Shown: positions 43,679 through 52,643, counted from the stretch's first letter. The stretch is 59,890 nt of DNA from Bradyrhizobium rifense (GCF_008123425.1 NZ_VSSS01000029.1:1-59890), one strand, 5' to 3'. Numbers and translations are program-made. Notes: generated from the sequence alone by a model not told the origin.

Positions 43679-44062
43679 TCAAATCGGCTTCTCGTCGTCG
43701 GTGACCGGCGAGGTCACCACCAGGAACACGAGATCGGTCAGGCCCGAATTGGAGATCGCGTGCTCGACGCCGGGCGGCAGAAAGATCACGTCGTGCTTGC
43801 GCACGACATGGTTCTTGCCGGCGATCTCCATCAATCCTTCGCCGTCGAGCACGTGATAGACCTGCTCCTGCACCTTGTGGTGATGCCGCGCCACATAGGC
43901 CATCGGCTGGTACATCGAGATGCGGTAGTCGATGCGGCGCGAGCCCGCCGTCTCCGGCATCACCAGCGGCTTGGACAGCGCACCACCAAAATGGTTGGGG
44001 AATTCGCGCCAAGGCACTTCCGCGATGTTGCGGATGAAGGCGCCGCCAATCTCCTCGGCCAT
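43679..44062 (-). CDS. Cupin-domain protein
   Basis: A 127-residue single-domain cupin. Motif 1 is visible as HHHKVQEQVYHVLDGEG (metal-binding His/Glu) and motif 2 as PPGVEHAISNSG. It is the third gene of the leftward ThDP-SDR-cupin operon (11 bases behind the SDR). Such small cupins are often isomerases, dioxygenase-like or sugar/ring-binding; no substrate can be deduced. Confidence 0.88.
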   Translation of the reverse strand: MAEEIGGAFIRNIAEVPWREFPNHFGGALSKPLVMPETAGSRRIDYRISMYQPMAYVARHHHKVQEQVYHVLDGEGLMEIAGKNHVVRKHDVIFLPPGVEHAISNSGLTDLVFLVVTSPVTDDEKPI

Positions 44063-44073
44063 GCTCGTGCTCC

Positions 44074-44778
44074 CTAATTCACCAGTGCGCCGCCGTCGAC
44101 ATAGACGATCGAGCCCGTGGCAAAGCCGTTGTTCATGAAGCTCGCGATCTGCTGGGCGATGTCCTCGGCCATGCCGACGCGGCCGACCGGAAGTGCTGCC
44201 GCCGTCCTGGCCAGCATCTCTTTTCGCGCAGCCTCCGGCATCGCAGCCCGGATCGGCGTATCGATCACACCCGGCGACACCGCATTGACACGCACCGGTG
44301 CAAGCTCGAGCGCCAGCGCACGAGCCAGCGACTCCAGCGCGCCATTGGCCGCGCTGACGATCGCCGAGTTCGGCCGCGGCCGGACACTGAGGAAGCCGGT
44401 GACCAGCGTCAGCGACCCGCCTGGCCGGATCTCGGCCTCGCGCGCAACGCGCCAGGCGCCCCAGAATTTTCCTTCCATCGTGGCCCGCACATCCTCCATC
44501 GCGACAGTCTTGAACGGCCCGGTGCGAAGCTGCGCGGCTGTCAGCACGACATGATCGACAGCGCCGGTGCGCTTGAACAGCTCGGCGACGCTCTGATCGC
44601 TGGTGACGTCAGTCGGGATCGCCGTCACCTTCAGCCGCTCGGCGACCGGATCGAGCTTCGCGGCGCTGCGCGAGGCGATGACGACGTCAGCACCCTCCGA
44701 TTTTGCAAGCTCCGCCGTGGCGAGGCCGATGCCTGAGGAGCCGCCGATCACGACGACCTTCTTCCCTGCGAGGGTCAT
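44074..44778 (-). CDS. SDR-fold protein lacking the catalytic Tyr and Lys
   Basis: A 234-residue Rossmann protein. The cofactor loop is standard (IGGSSGIGLATAE, residues 11-23) and the end VDGGALVN matches the family, so NAD(P) binding is likely. The usual YxxxK is absent: aligning SAIVSAANGALESLARALA to other SDRs places V141 at the Tyr and N145 at the Lys position, and the NNAG motif reads TAAQ. It is therefore an atypical SDR with another mechanism, or a binding/regulatory protein. ATG 44778 was chosen with GGGAG upstream. It is 43 bases behind the ThDP gene and co-operonic with the cupin. Confidence 0.8.
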   Translation of the reverse strand: MTLAGKKVVVIGGSSGIGLATAELAKSEGADVVIASRSAAKLDPVAERLKVTAIPTDVTSDQSVAELFKRTGAVDHVVLTAAQLRTGPFKTVAMEDVRATMEGKFWGAWRVAREAEIRPGGSLTLVTGFLSVRPRPNSAIVSAANGALESLARALALELAPVRVNAVSPGVIDTPIRAAMPEAARKEMLARTAAALPVGRVGMAEDIAQQIASFMNNGFATGSIVYVDGGALVN

Positions 44779-44821
44779 TCCCATCTCCCGATATTTTGTT
44801 GATTGCTTCTGCGAACCGCGA

Positions 44822-46621
44822 TCAGCCCGGCTGGAAGCGCGTGCCGATGCCGGCCTTGCTCTGGCCCAGACCCGGCAATTCCCAGATGCCGGCGCCGGAG
44901 GGATTGACGTCCGCGGCGATGTCGACATCGATCAGATAAGGCCTGTTGGCAGCGATGCCCTTGCGGATCGCCTCGCCAAGATCGCCGGCGCGATCGACCC
45001 GCACGCCTTCGACGCCACAGGAGCGCGCCATCGCCGCGAAGTCGGGATTGTAGCGCTGACCCGTCTCCGGGTGCTTGAAGTCGGTCGCAAGCTCGCGCCC
45101 GCCGAGATAGCCGCGCTGAAGCCCGCGGATCGAGGCATAGGCGTAGTTGTTCCAGACCACCCAGACCACAGGCAGATTGTATTCGACCGCCGTGCCGAGC
45201 ACGTTGGCATGCATGAAGAAGGCGCCGTCGCCGCAGACCGACACGCAGGGCCGATCGGGCGCGGCGAATTTCGCGCCCATCACGCCGGCAACGCCAAAGC
45301 CCATCGGACCAAACCCCATCGAGCCGATCAGCGAATCCGGCCGCTTCGGCTTGCAGAAGCCGAGCAGCCAGTTGTGATGCACGCCGATGTCGGAGACGAG
45401 GATGGCGTCCGCCGGCAGCGCCTTGTCGATCTCGGCCGCCGCGCGCTGCGGATTGATCGGTGTGGTGTCGTCGGAGAAGCCGGGCGCGACGAACTTGTCC
45501 CACTCCTTGCGATAACCATCGATCTGCGCCAGCCACTTTTTGCGCGCATCCGATTTCTTGAACAGATTGTCGCGGCGATCGAGCTCGGCATGCACCTGTC
45601 GCAGGAAGGTGCGAACATCGGCCATCAATCCGAGTGCGACGGGATAGTTGCGGCCGATCTCCTCGGGATCGATGTCGACGTGGATCAATCTCGTCGGCGG
45701 GATCGTGAAGGAATAGCCGGGAATCCACGAGCTCGAGGTGCGGTCGTCAAAGCGGACGCCGAGCGCAAGCAGAATGTCGGCCTGACGCGTTGCGTGATTG
45801 GCCTGGTAGTGGCCGGCACGCGCGACGAGGCCGAGCGCCAGCGGATGATTGACATCAAGCGCACCGAGGCCGCTTGCGGATGCCGCAACCGGAATCTGCA
45901 GCCGTTCGGCAAGCTTCCGCAACTCCTCCGCCGCGCCGCCGTAGCGCACGCCCTGCCCGACCAGCATCACCGGCCGCTCGGCCGCAAGCAGCATGTCGAC
46001 CGCCTTCTCGACGCCTTCCGGATCGGCACCGCAGCGGCTGGAGATGTTGGCGCTCCACTCGGCAGCCTTCGGCGCCTCCTCGGCCGCCGCCTCCATGAAC
46101 ACATCGAAGGGCACATCGATCACAACGGGACCGGGCCGGCCCGTGACCATGGTCTTCCAGGCCTGCCGCACCGCGAGCGGCACCATTTCGCCGCGCGTCG
46201 GCTGGAACACCTTCTTGCACATCGTGCGCACGGTGGAGGGAAAGTCAGCCTGATAGTGCCGATACATTTCCTGGAACGCACCGCGATTGAACTGGCTGGT
46301 CGGCACATTGCCGGTGATCGCCATGAACGGCACGGAATCGAGGAAGGCGTTCGCCAGCGAGATCGGCAGATTCGCCGAGCCCGGCCCGCAGGACGTGAAA
46401 GTCGCGGTCGGCCGGCCGGAGACGCGGTAGTAAACGTCAGCCATGAAGCCGGCGACGCTCTCGTGATGCACGGAGATGGTCTTGATCTCTTGGGAGCGCT
46501 CGTACAGCGCGTCGATAAACTGGATGTTGCCGTGGCCGCAGAGCCCGAACACCTGCGGCACCTTCTCCTGGATCAGGTAGTCGACAATGACCTGGGCGCC
46601 ATTGAGCATATTTTTCGACAT
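44822..46621 (-). CDS. Thiamine diphosphate-dependent enzyme, acetolactate synthase-like
   Basis: A 599-residue enzyme with the three domains of the ThDP decarboxylase/ligase family. E54 in HHESVAGFMADVY is the activating Glu; the middle domain (PVMLVGQGVRYGG) may bind FAD or be structural; the ThDP motif is CGDGAFFMHANVLGTAVEYNLPVVWVVWNN. Family members include acetolactate synthase, benzoylformate decarboxylase and sulfoacetaldehyde acetyltransferase. The operon partners (SDR-like, cupin) and the IclR regulator suggest catabolism rather than valine synthesis; no small regulatory subunit follows. Start: ATG 46621 with GGGAG upstream; TTG 46624 is also in frame. Confidence 0.88.
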   Translation of the reverse strand: MSKNMLNGAQVIVDYLIQEKVPQVFGLCGHGNIQFIDALYERSQEIKTISVHHESVAGFMADVYYRVSGRPTATFTSCGPGSANLPISLANAFLDSVPFMAITGNVPTSQFNRGAFQEMYRHYQADFPSTVRTMCKKVFQPTRGEMVPLAVRQAWKTMVTGRPGPVVIDVPFDVFMEAAAEEAPKAAEWSANISSRCGADPEGVEKAVDMLLAAERPVMLVGQGVRYGGAAEELRKLAERLQIPVAASASGLGALDVNHPLALGLVARAGHYQANHATRQADILLALGVRFDDRTSSSWIPGYSFTIPPTRLIHVDIDPEEIGRNYPVALGLMADVRTFLRQVHAELDRRDNLFKKSDARKKWLAQIDGYRKEWDKFVAPGFSDDTTPINPQRAAAEIDKALPADAILVSDIGVHHNWLLGFCKPKRPDSLIGSMGFGPMGFGVAGVMGAKFAAPDRPCVSVCGDGAFFMHANVLGTAVEYNLPVVWVVWNNYAYASIRGLQRGYLGGRELATDFKHPETGQRYNPDFAAMARSCGVEGVRVDRAGDLGEAIRKGIAANRPYLIDVDIAADVNPSGAGIWELPGLGQSKAGIGTRFQPG

Positions 46622-46699
46622 CAATCGGTCTCCCTCTCGGCCCGTCGACTTCTTCTGTACCGATGCGGAGAACGCGGCCGGTCATCATGGGGCCGCGGG

Positions 46700-46728
46700 A
46701 GCCTATTTCTCATAATGCTGTACGTCAA
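46700..46728 (-). promoter_or_regulatory. Possible sigma-70 promoter for the ThDP operon, with dyad
   Basis: On the minus strand TTGACG (46728-46723) is followed after 17 bases by TAGGCT (46705-46700). The -35 end overlaps CAATTTATATTG (46726-46737), an AT-rich partial dyad that could be bound by the divergent IclR regulator. The -10 match is weak. Confidence 0.35.
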
Positions 46729-46849
46729 TTTATATTGTGGTAGGCTTTCTCCTTGAGGAAACGCGAAGCTCCGCGCCGACGGCTGCGCCGGTTGCGTGCT
46801 ACTGTCGCAAGAACGGAGCCATGTCGATTCACCAGAGGGAGCCCAGTCC

Positions 46850-47761
46850 TTGAGATCGCGTACCAAGCCGACCACCGGCGAGAAGCCTGCAAGCCCGCGC
46901 AAGGCCGCGATTGCCAAACTGGTCCCAGCACCCAAGGCGGATGGCGACGACGACGCCGAGGACAAGCAACGCGGCGGCGGCGTTCAATCGCTCGGGCGCG
47001 CCTTCTCGATCCTCGAAGAGGTGGCGCGCCATCGCGAAGGAATTGGACTTGCGGAGCTGAGCAAGCTGGTCGGCCTGCACAACTCGACGACATTTCATCT
47101 GGCCAAGACGCTGGTCTCGCTCGGCTACCTCCGCCAGGAGAAGGACAACAAGCGCTATCGCATCGGCCGGCCGCTGTTTGCGCTTGCCGCGTCAGCGCTC
47201 GACGAGATCGAGATGGTCAGTGTCGCAACGCCTGTGCTGGAGGAACTATCGCGCCAGACCGGTGAAAGCGGCCATTTTGCCGTGCGGATGGGCGATGCGG
47301 TGGTCGTGATCGCCCGCACCAGCGGCCCCGGCGCGTTTCAGCTCACCGATCGCGTCGGCGTGGTGCGGCCCGCCCATTGCACCGCGCTCGGCAAGATCAT
47401 TCTGGCTTCGCTGCGCCCCGAGCAGCTCAAGCGCTTCATCGATCGCGTCGAGCTGAAACCGTCGACGCCCAGATCCATCAGCGATGTCGGTGCGCTGATG
47501 CGCGAGATCGCCGAGGTGCAGCGTACCGGGGTTGCCTTCGACGACGGCGAGTTCAATCCGGAAGTGCGCTGCGTTGCCGTGCCCGTCACCGATTTCACCG
47601 GGCAGGTGATCGGCGCGCTCGGCATTTCAGGTCCGATCTGGCGCCTCTCCAACCAGGCGCTGCACGCCGGCGCTCAGGTCGTGCAGGCCGCCGCCGACCG
47701 CCTGTCGGTGGAGTTCGGCGCCAAGGACCGGGCGCAAAAGGCGTTCACGCAAAAAGCCTGA
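46850..47761 (+). CDS. IclR-family transcriptional regulator
   Basis: A 303-residue regulator. A charged N-terminal tail of about 45 residues precedes the winged helix-turn-helix (SLGRAFSILEEVARHREGIGLAELSKLVGLHNSTTFHLAKTL), and the C-terminal effector domain (residues 120-290) has the family features CTALGKIILA, GVAFDDGEFNPEVRCVAVPV and GALGISGP. IclR proteins repress or activate catabolic and transport genes in response to small organic acids. The gene lies between the leftward ThDP operon and the rightward ABC operon and probably controls both. Start TTG 46850 has GGGAG eight bases upstream; ATG 46796 in the same frame is an alternative. Confidence 0.9.
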   Translation: MRSRTKPTTGEKPASPRKAAIAKLVPAPKADGDDDAEDKQRGGGVQSLGRAFSILEEVARHREGIGLAELSKLVGLHNSTTFHLAKTLVSLGYLRQEKDNKRYRIGRPLFALAASALDEIEMVSVATPVLEELSRQTGESGHFAVRMGDAVVVIARTSGPGAFQLTDRVGVVRPAHCTALGKIILASLRPEQLKRFIDRVELKPSTPRSISDVGALMREIAEVQRTGVAFDDGEFNPEVRCVAVPVTDFTGQVIGALGISGPIWRLSNQALHAGAQVVQAAADRLSVEFGAKDRAQKAFTQKA

Positions 47762-47782
47762 GCCGCAACCCAGGCGACGATT

Positions 47783-47818
47783 TTGCCGGTTGACACCGGC
47801 AATGGCGTTCGGGATTAT
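47783..47818 (+). promoter_or_regulatory. Sigma-70-type promoter of the ABC operon, -35 flanked by a dyad
   Basis: TTGACA (47790-47795) and GATTAT (47813-47818) are 17 bases apart. The -35 hexamer is exactly the loop of a 7-bp inverted repeat, TTGCCGG (47783-47789) and CCGGCAA (47796-47802), so a protein bound here would cover the -35. It could also act as a weak terminator for the IclR gene. Confidence 0.6.
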
Positions 47819-47849
47819 CCTCCAGCATTAGAAAAAGCTCTCTCACAAT

Positions 47850-47863
47850 ACCGGATATCCGGT
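47850..47863. promoter_or_regulatory. Perfect palindrome ACCGGATATCCGGT, likely IclR operator
   Basis: The 14-bp palindrome lies about 25-38 bases downstream of the predicted transcript start and 40 bases before the binding-protein ATG, immediately beside the IclR gene. This is a typical repressor position. Confidence 0.55.
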
Positions 47864-47903
47864 TTTGAAGGGAGGCACGCGATGCACCCGGGAGGAGACA
47901 GAG

Positions 47904-49148
47904 ATGATCCGCTACCCACGACGGACGTTGTTACGGGCGGGCGCAGCCTTTGCAGGCGCAGCCGCCCTCGGGTTTCCCGCGATCGCAAGAGCCCAGGCCG
48001 AGAAGATCCGGATCGGGCACCTGACGCCGCTCACCGGCTTCCTCGGCGTGATCGGCAGCTACGCGCAGCTCGGTGCAAAACTCGCCGCGGAGGAGATCAA
48101 CGCCTCCGGTGGCATTTTGGGCAGGCCGATCGACCTGCTCTCGGAAGATTCGATCAACCCGGCGACCGCCGCGACCAAGGCGCAGCGCATGCTGGAGCAG
48201 GACGGCGCGGTGGTGCTGCTCGGCGAGATCTCGTCGGCGTCCTCGCTCACCATCATGCAGGTCGCCGAACGAAACAAGAAGGTGTTCTTCTCCACCGGCG
48301 CGCGGTCGGACGCGCTGCGCGGCAAGAGCTGCAACAAATACTCGTTCCACTGCGACATCCCGAACACCGTGATGGTGAACGCGGTTGGCACCGCGCTGTC
48401 GCAGCAGGGCATGGTGAAGGGCAAGAAGTTCTTCACGCTGACGGCCGACTACATTTTCGGTCACGATCTGCTCAAGGCCGCCAAGACGTTCTTCGGCGCG
48501 CATGATGCGAACCTGATCGGCGACGAGCTGATCGCAACAGATGTCACCGACTTCAGCCCGTATCTGCTGAAAGTGCGGCAGGCAAAGCCCGACGTGGTCT
48601 GCTGCAACCTCGCCGGCAACCAGGTGACAAATCTCGTCAAGCAATATGCCGAGTTCGGCTTCCCCTATCCGCTGGTCGGCTTCAATCTCAACACCGGCGA
48701 TGCCTGGGCTGCGGGCGCGGGCAATCTCAGCGGCACCTGGCCGACGGTCTGGTATCACACGCTGGACAATCCGACATCAAAGGCCTTCGTCGCCGCCTTC
48801 AGCAAGAAATACGGCAAGCCGCCGGAGAATCACGCCTGGATCGACTACGTCACGCTGAAGCTCCTGGCGGAAGCGATCAACACGACCAAGTCGACCGACA
48901 GCGGCGAGCTCATCGCCTATTTCGAGAAGCAGGCGCAGTTCGACATCGGCAAGGCGCGCAAGGCCTATTTCCGCTCCTGGGATCACCAGCTGGTGCAGGA
49001 AGCCTATCCGTTCACCGTCAAGCCAAAGGACCAGATGAAGGACCAGTGGGACATGCTGGTGCTGGGCGATGCGGTACCGGCGGCGAACGATCCGCTGGAG
49101 ACGATCTACCCGACCAAAGAGCAGAACCCCTGCGAGATGAAGGCCTGA
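47904..49148 (+). CDS. Branched-chain-type ABC transporter solute-binding protein
   Basis: A 414-residue periplasmic receptor of the LivJ/type 1 group. Tat-like leader YPRRTLLRAGAAFAGAAALG then a cut near ARA-QAEK. The body has IRIGHLTPLTGFLGVIGSYAQLGAKLAAEEINASGG, the hallmark of the family. Such receptors bind amino acids, amides, urea or aromatic acids; with the ThDP enzyme and IclR nearby, an aromatic or keto acid is plausible but unproven. ATG 47904 follows GGGAGGAG. A strong hairpin downstream sits between it and the permease genes. Confidence 0.92.
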   Translation: MIRYPRRTLLRAGAAFAGAAALGFPAIARAQAEKIRIGHLTPLTGFLGVIGSYAQLGAKLAAEEINASGGILGRPIDLLSEDSINPATAATKAQRMLEQDGAVVLLGEISSASSLTIMQVAERNKKVFFSTGARSDALRGKSCNKYSFHCDIPNTVMVNAVGTALSQQGMVKGKKFFTLTADYIFGHDLLKAAKTFFGAHDANLIGDELIATDVTDFSPYLLKVRQAKPDVVCCNLAGNQVTNLVKQYAEFGFPYPLVGFNLNTGDAWAAGAGNLSGTWPTVWYHTLDNPTSKAFVAAFSKKYGKPPENHAWIDYVTLKLLAEAINTTKSTDSGELIAYFEKQAQFDIGKARKAYFRSWDHQLVQEAYPFTVKPKDQMKDQWDMLVLGDAVPAANDPLETIYPTKEQNPCEMKA

Positions 49149-49179
49149 CGCCCGCACCCGGCAGAGCCGATAGGCGTTA

Positions 49180-49204
49180 ACGGCGCCGGCCTAACCGGCG
49201 CCGT
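49180..49204 (+). terminator. Strong intercistronic hairpin after the binding-protein gene
   Basis: ACGGCGCCGG (49180-49189) pairs perfectly with CCGGCGCCGT (49195-49204) over 5 nt, then TCTT. Placed between receptor and permease genes, it likely stops part of the transcription and protects the receptor mRNA, giving the receptor excess usual for ABC importers. Confidence 0.75.
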
Positions 49205-49230
49205 TCTTCATCAAAGATGGCACACGCAAC

Positions 49231-50106
49231 ATGCAGTTCGAGTTCTTGCTGGAACAGGTGGTGAATGGCCTCGTACTCGGAGGCTATTACCTGCTCATCG
49301 CGCTCGGACTGTCGTTGATCTTTTCCGTCGGCGGCATCGTCAATCTCGCGCACGGTGCATTCTATGCGCTCGGTGCCTACATCTGCGTCGAGCTGACGAA
49401 GCGCCTCGGCTTCGGCGTTTCCGTCGTGATCTCGCCGCTTGCGGTCGCGCTGCTCGGCATCCTGTTCGAGCGCTTCATCCTGCGCCGCTTCTACACGGCC
49501 GATCCGATCCTCAGCCTGCTCGTGACCTTCGGGCTCGCGATGGTCGCGGAGCAGGCAATCCGCATGATCTGGGGCGCTGCACCGGTCTCGACCGAGATCC
49601 CGCAAAGTTTTCGCGGCTCGGTCATCGTCGGCGACTTCCTGTTCTCGCGCTATCGCCTGCTGATCCTCGGCGTGGTCGCTGCGATCATGGTTGGTGTCTG
49701 GCTGCTGCTGCACAAGACCTCATTCGGACGCGTGGTCCGCGCCGGCATCCAGCGGCCGGACATGGTGGCTGCACTCGGCATTCGCCTGCAGCCCTATATG
49801 ACCGCGATCGTCATGCTCGGCGTCGGTCTCGCTGCGCTCGGCGGCGCGTTCTTCGCGCCGATCACGACCGTGCATCCGGCGATGGGCGCCGATATCATGA
49901 CCATCGCCTTCGTCGTGGTCGTGATCGGCGGGCTCGGCAGCTTCTGGGGCGTGATCATCGCCGCCCTCCTTGTCGGCGTGGTGCGCGGCATCGCCATTCA
50001 TTTCGAGCCGGCGGCCGGCGAGGCCTCGATCTACATCCTCATGTTCGTGGTGCTGCTGGTGCGCCCGCGCGGCCTGCTCGGCGAACGCATCGAGAAGTTC
50101 GAATGA
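49231..50106 (+). CDS. Branched-chain-type ABC permease (LivH)
   Basis: A 291-residue inner-membrane permease with about eight hydrophobic helices: LVLGGYYLLIALGLSLIFSVGGIVNLAHGAFYALGAY is the characteristic LivH opening, and FGRVVRAGIQRPDMVAALGI and VVVIGGLGSFWGVIIAALLVGV follow. It pairs with the permease part of the next, fused gene. Its stop overlaps that gene's start by four bases, so the two are translated together. Confidence 0.93.
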   Translation: MQFEFLLEQVVNGLVLGGYYLLIALGLSLIFSVGGIVNLAHGAFYALGAYICVELTKRLGFGVSVVISPLAVALLGILFERFILRRFYTADPILSLLVTFGLAMVAEQAIRMIWGAAPVSTEIPQSFRGSVIVGDFLFSRYRLLILGVVAAIMVGVWLLLHKTSFGRVVRAGIQRPDMVAALGIRLQPYMTAIVMLGVGLAALGGAFFAPITTVHPAMGADIMTIAFVVVVIGGLGSFWGVIIAALLVGVVRGIAIHFEPAAGEASIYILMFVVLLVRPRGLLGERIEKFE

Positions 50107-52643
50107 GGAACGCCTCGACCATGGAACGGTTGAGGCCGCTGCTGATCGCGACAATCGCAGTCATCGCGTTGCCGTTCCTGCTTCGGTCGCTCGGCCTGTC
50201 GCTCAACACCGGCACCTGGATGCTTGGGCTAGCCATCGCGGCGATGGGGCTCAATCTCTGCATCGGCACTACCGGCCTTGTCTCGTTCGGCCACAGCACC
50301 TGGTTCGGCATCGGCGCCTATGCCGCCGGGCTGATCCAGCTCCGCGTCTTCCCCGGTGAGATCTGGCTGCCGCTGCTGGGATCGATGGTCGTCGTCGCGA
50401 TCGCGTCAGCCGTGATCGGGATGCTGATCCTGCGCCGGCGCGGCGTGTATTTCTCGCTGCTGACGCTGGCGCTGGCAGCCCTCGTCTACACGACCGCCTT
50501 CCGCTGGACGAGCCTCACCGGCGGCGAGGACGGGCTCGGCGGACTGAAGCGCGGCGGCATCGGCGCCTTCAGCTTCGACAGCGCGCTCAACTTTTACATC
50601 GTGGTCGCGGCGATCGGGCTTGTCGTGCTCTATGTGCTGATGCGCCTGGTGCGCTCGCCGTTCGGGCATGTGCTGGTGGCAATTCGCGAGAACCAGCTGC
50701 GCGCGAGCTTTCAGGGCTATCCGGTCGAGCGCTACAAGCTCGCGGTGTTCGTGATCTCGGCCGTCGTCACGGGACTAGCCGGCGCGCTGATCGCGTTCCT
50801 GAATTATCTCGTCTCGGCCGAAGCCGTCTCGGTGCCGTTCGCGGGCGAGCTGCTGGCCATGGTCGTGATCGGCGGCATGCGCAGCCTGCTCGGCCCCGCG
50901 CTCGGCGCGGTGTTCTTCATCCTGTTCCGCGAGCTGTTCTCGATCTGGACGTCGGACTGGCTGTTCTGGTTCGGCCTCACCTTCGTGGCCTTCGTGATGT
51001 ACTCGCCCGGCGGCCTCGTCGGCATCGGTTCGCTGGTCCTGCGTCGCTTCCGTCCGCCCGCGGAAGAGACGGCCGCGATGAGCCGGCGCAAGATCTATGA
51101 CGGCCTGCCGCTGCCGGACTTCTTGCGGCCGGAGGCGTTGAAGGGCACGGTGCTGGAAGTCAGCCACGTCTCCCGAAAGTTCGGCGGCATTCGCGCAGTC
51201 GAGAATGCGAGCCTCATGGTCGCCGCCGGCGAGATCCACGCGCTGATCGGGCCGAACGGCGCCGGCAAGACCACGCTGTTCAATCTGGTCTCCGGCCTCT
51301 ACGCGCCGGACCAGGGCACGATCCGTCTGCAGGGGCGCGACATCGCGGGCGTGCCAACGAATGCGATCTGCCATCAGGGGCTGGCGCGCTCGTTCCAGAT
51401 CACCAATCTGTTTCGCGGGCTCTCGATCTACGAGAATCTGCGCCTGTCGCTGCAGGCGCGGCGGCCGATGCGCTTCAACATCTGGAACGACATCGACGCC
51501 TACGAGGACATCCACGCCGAGACCGCCGCGCTCACAAAGTTCCTCGGGCTCGAAGGCATCGAGGAGATCGAGGGCGGCGAGCTCTCCTATGGCGGGCAGC
51601 GGCTGGTCGATCTCGGCATCGCGCTCGGATCAAAACCACAGGTGCTGCTGCTCGACGAGCCGCTTGCCGGCCTTGCCGCAGCCGAGCGTGAGCGCGTCTC
51701 CAATCTGGTCAAGAACATCGCGGCGAACATTCCCGTGCTGATCGTCGAGCACGACATCGACCGCGTGCTCGGCTTCTCTCAAGTCGTCACCGTGATGAAC
51801 CAGGGCGAGGTGCTGATGTCCGACTGCCCCGCCGCCGTGCGGGCCGACCCGCGGGTGCAGGAGATCTACACCGGCAAGGGCATCCCCCCCGTCGAGCACC
51901 GCCGCAGCGACGCGGACGCCGGCACGCACGAGACCGTGCTGCGGCTCGACGGTGTCAACACGTTCTATGGCAAGAGCCACATCCTCGACAATGCCGCGCT
52001 CGATGTGCGCGAGGGCGAGATCGTCGCGCTGCTGGGCCGCAACGGCGCAGGCAAGTCGACGCTGCTGAAAACCATCGCGGGTCTCGTGCCGGCGGCGTCC
52101 GGCAGCATCGCCTATCGCGGCGATGATATCGCAAGCCTCGCCGCTCCTGACATCGCGCGCCGCGGCATCGGCTATGTGCCGCAGGGCCGCGGGCTGTTCG
52201 CTGGCATGACAGTGCGTGAAAACCTCGCGCTCGGGCGTCTGGCGCGCAAGACCGACGGCAGCGATGGCGTGGTCTGGGACGAGGAACAGATCCTGCAATA
52301 CTTCCCGCGCCTGAAGGAGCGGATGAACGTCGCGGCCGACTATCTCTCCGGCGGTGAGCAGCAGATGGTCGCGGTCGCGCGTGCGATGTCGGGCAATGTG
52401 CGCCTGCTGCTGCTCGATGAGCCGTTCGAGGGACTCGCGCCGGCCGTGACGCTGGAACTGTTCAAAGTGTTCGATGCGCTCCGCCGCGACATGTCGATCG
52501 TGATCGTCGAGCACAATCTCGACCTCGTGCTCGCGCTCGCCGACCGCGTCTTCGCGCTGGAGCGCGGCGCCGTGTTCCACCAGGGTCCGGCGGCGCCGCT
52601 GCTGAACGATCTCGGCTATCGCAAGCAGATCCTCTGGCTGTGA
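50103..52643 (+). CDS. Fused LivM-LivG-LivF: permease plus two ABC ATPases
   Basis: An 846-residue three-part protein. Residues 1-330 are a LivM permease (LGLAIAAMGLNLCIGTTGLVSFGHSTWFGIGAYAAG). A first ATPase spans about 345-590 with Walker A GPNGAGKTT near 382, signature LSYGGQR near 493 and Walker B VLLLDEP near 514. A second spans about 605-846 with GRNGAGKST near 644, LSGGEQQ near 747 and LLLLDEP near 768. ATPase 1 resembles LivG and ATPase 2 LivF. These are four separate genes with LivH in most species. One polypeptide here gives a fixed 1:1:1 ratio. The first signature (LSYGGQ) is the usual LivG variant, so both sites look functional. Confidence 0.92.
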   Translation: MRNASTMERLRPLLIATIAVIALPFLLRSLGLSLNTGTWMLGLAIAAMGLNLCIGTTGLVSFGHSTWFGIGAYAAGLIQLRVFPGEIWLPLLGSMVVVAIASAVIGMLILRRRGVYFSLLTLALAALVYTTAFRWTSLTGGEDGLGGLKRGGIGAFSFDSALNFYIVVAAIGLVVLYVLMRLVRSPFGHVLVAIRENQLRASFQGYPVERYKLAVFVISAVVTGLAGALIAFLNYLVSAEAVSVPFAGELLAMVVIGGMRSLLGPALGAVFFILFRELFSIWTSDWLFWFGLTFVAFVMYSPGGLVGIGSLVLRRFRPPAEETAAMSRRKIYDGLPLPDFLRPEALKGTVLEVSHVSRKFGGIRAVENASLMVAAGEIHALIGPNGAGKTTLFNLVSGLYAPDQGTIRLQGRDIAGVPTNAICHQGLARSFQITNLFRGLSIYENLRLSLQARRPMRFNIWNDIDAYEDIHAETAALTKFLGLEGIEEIEGGELSYGGQRLVDLGIALGSKPQVLLLDEPLAGLAAAERERVSNLVKNIAANIPVLIVEHDIDRVLGFSQVVTVMNQGEVLMSDCPAAVRADPRVQEIYTGKGIPPVEHRRSDADAGTHETVLRLDGVNTFYGKSHILDNAALDVREGEIVALLGRNGAGKSTLLKTIAGLVPAASGSIAYRGDDIASLAAPDIARRGIGYVPQGRGLFAGMTVRENLALGRLARKTDGSDGVVWDEEQILQYFPRLKERMNVAADYLSGGEQQMVAVARAMSGNVRLLLLDEPFEGLAPAVTLELFKVFDALRRDMSIVIVEHNLDLVLALADRVFALERGAVFHQGPAAPLLNDLGYRKQILWL

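Noticed and set aside
44603..46756. 717-residue ORF antisense to the ThDP enzyme
   Set aside because: Same shadow signature; the opposite strand has full catalytic motifs.
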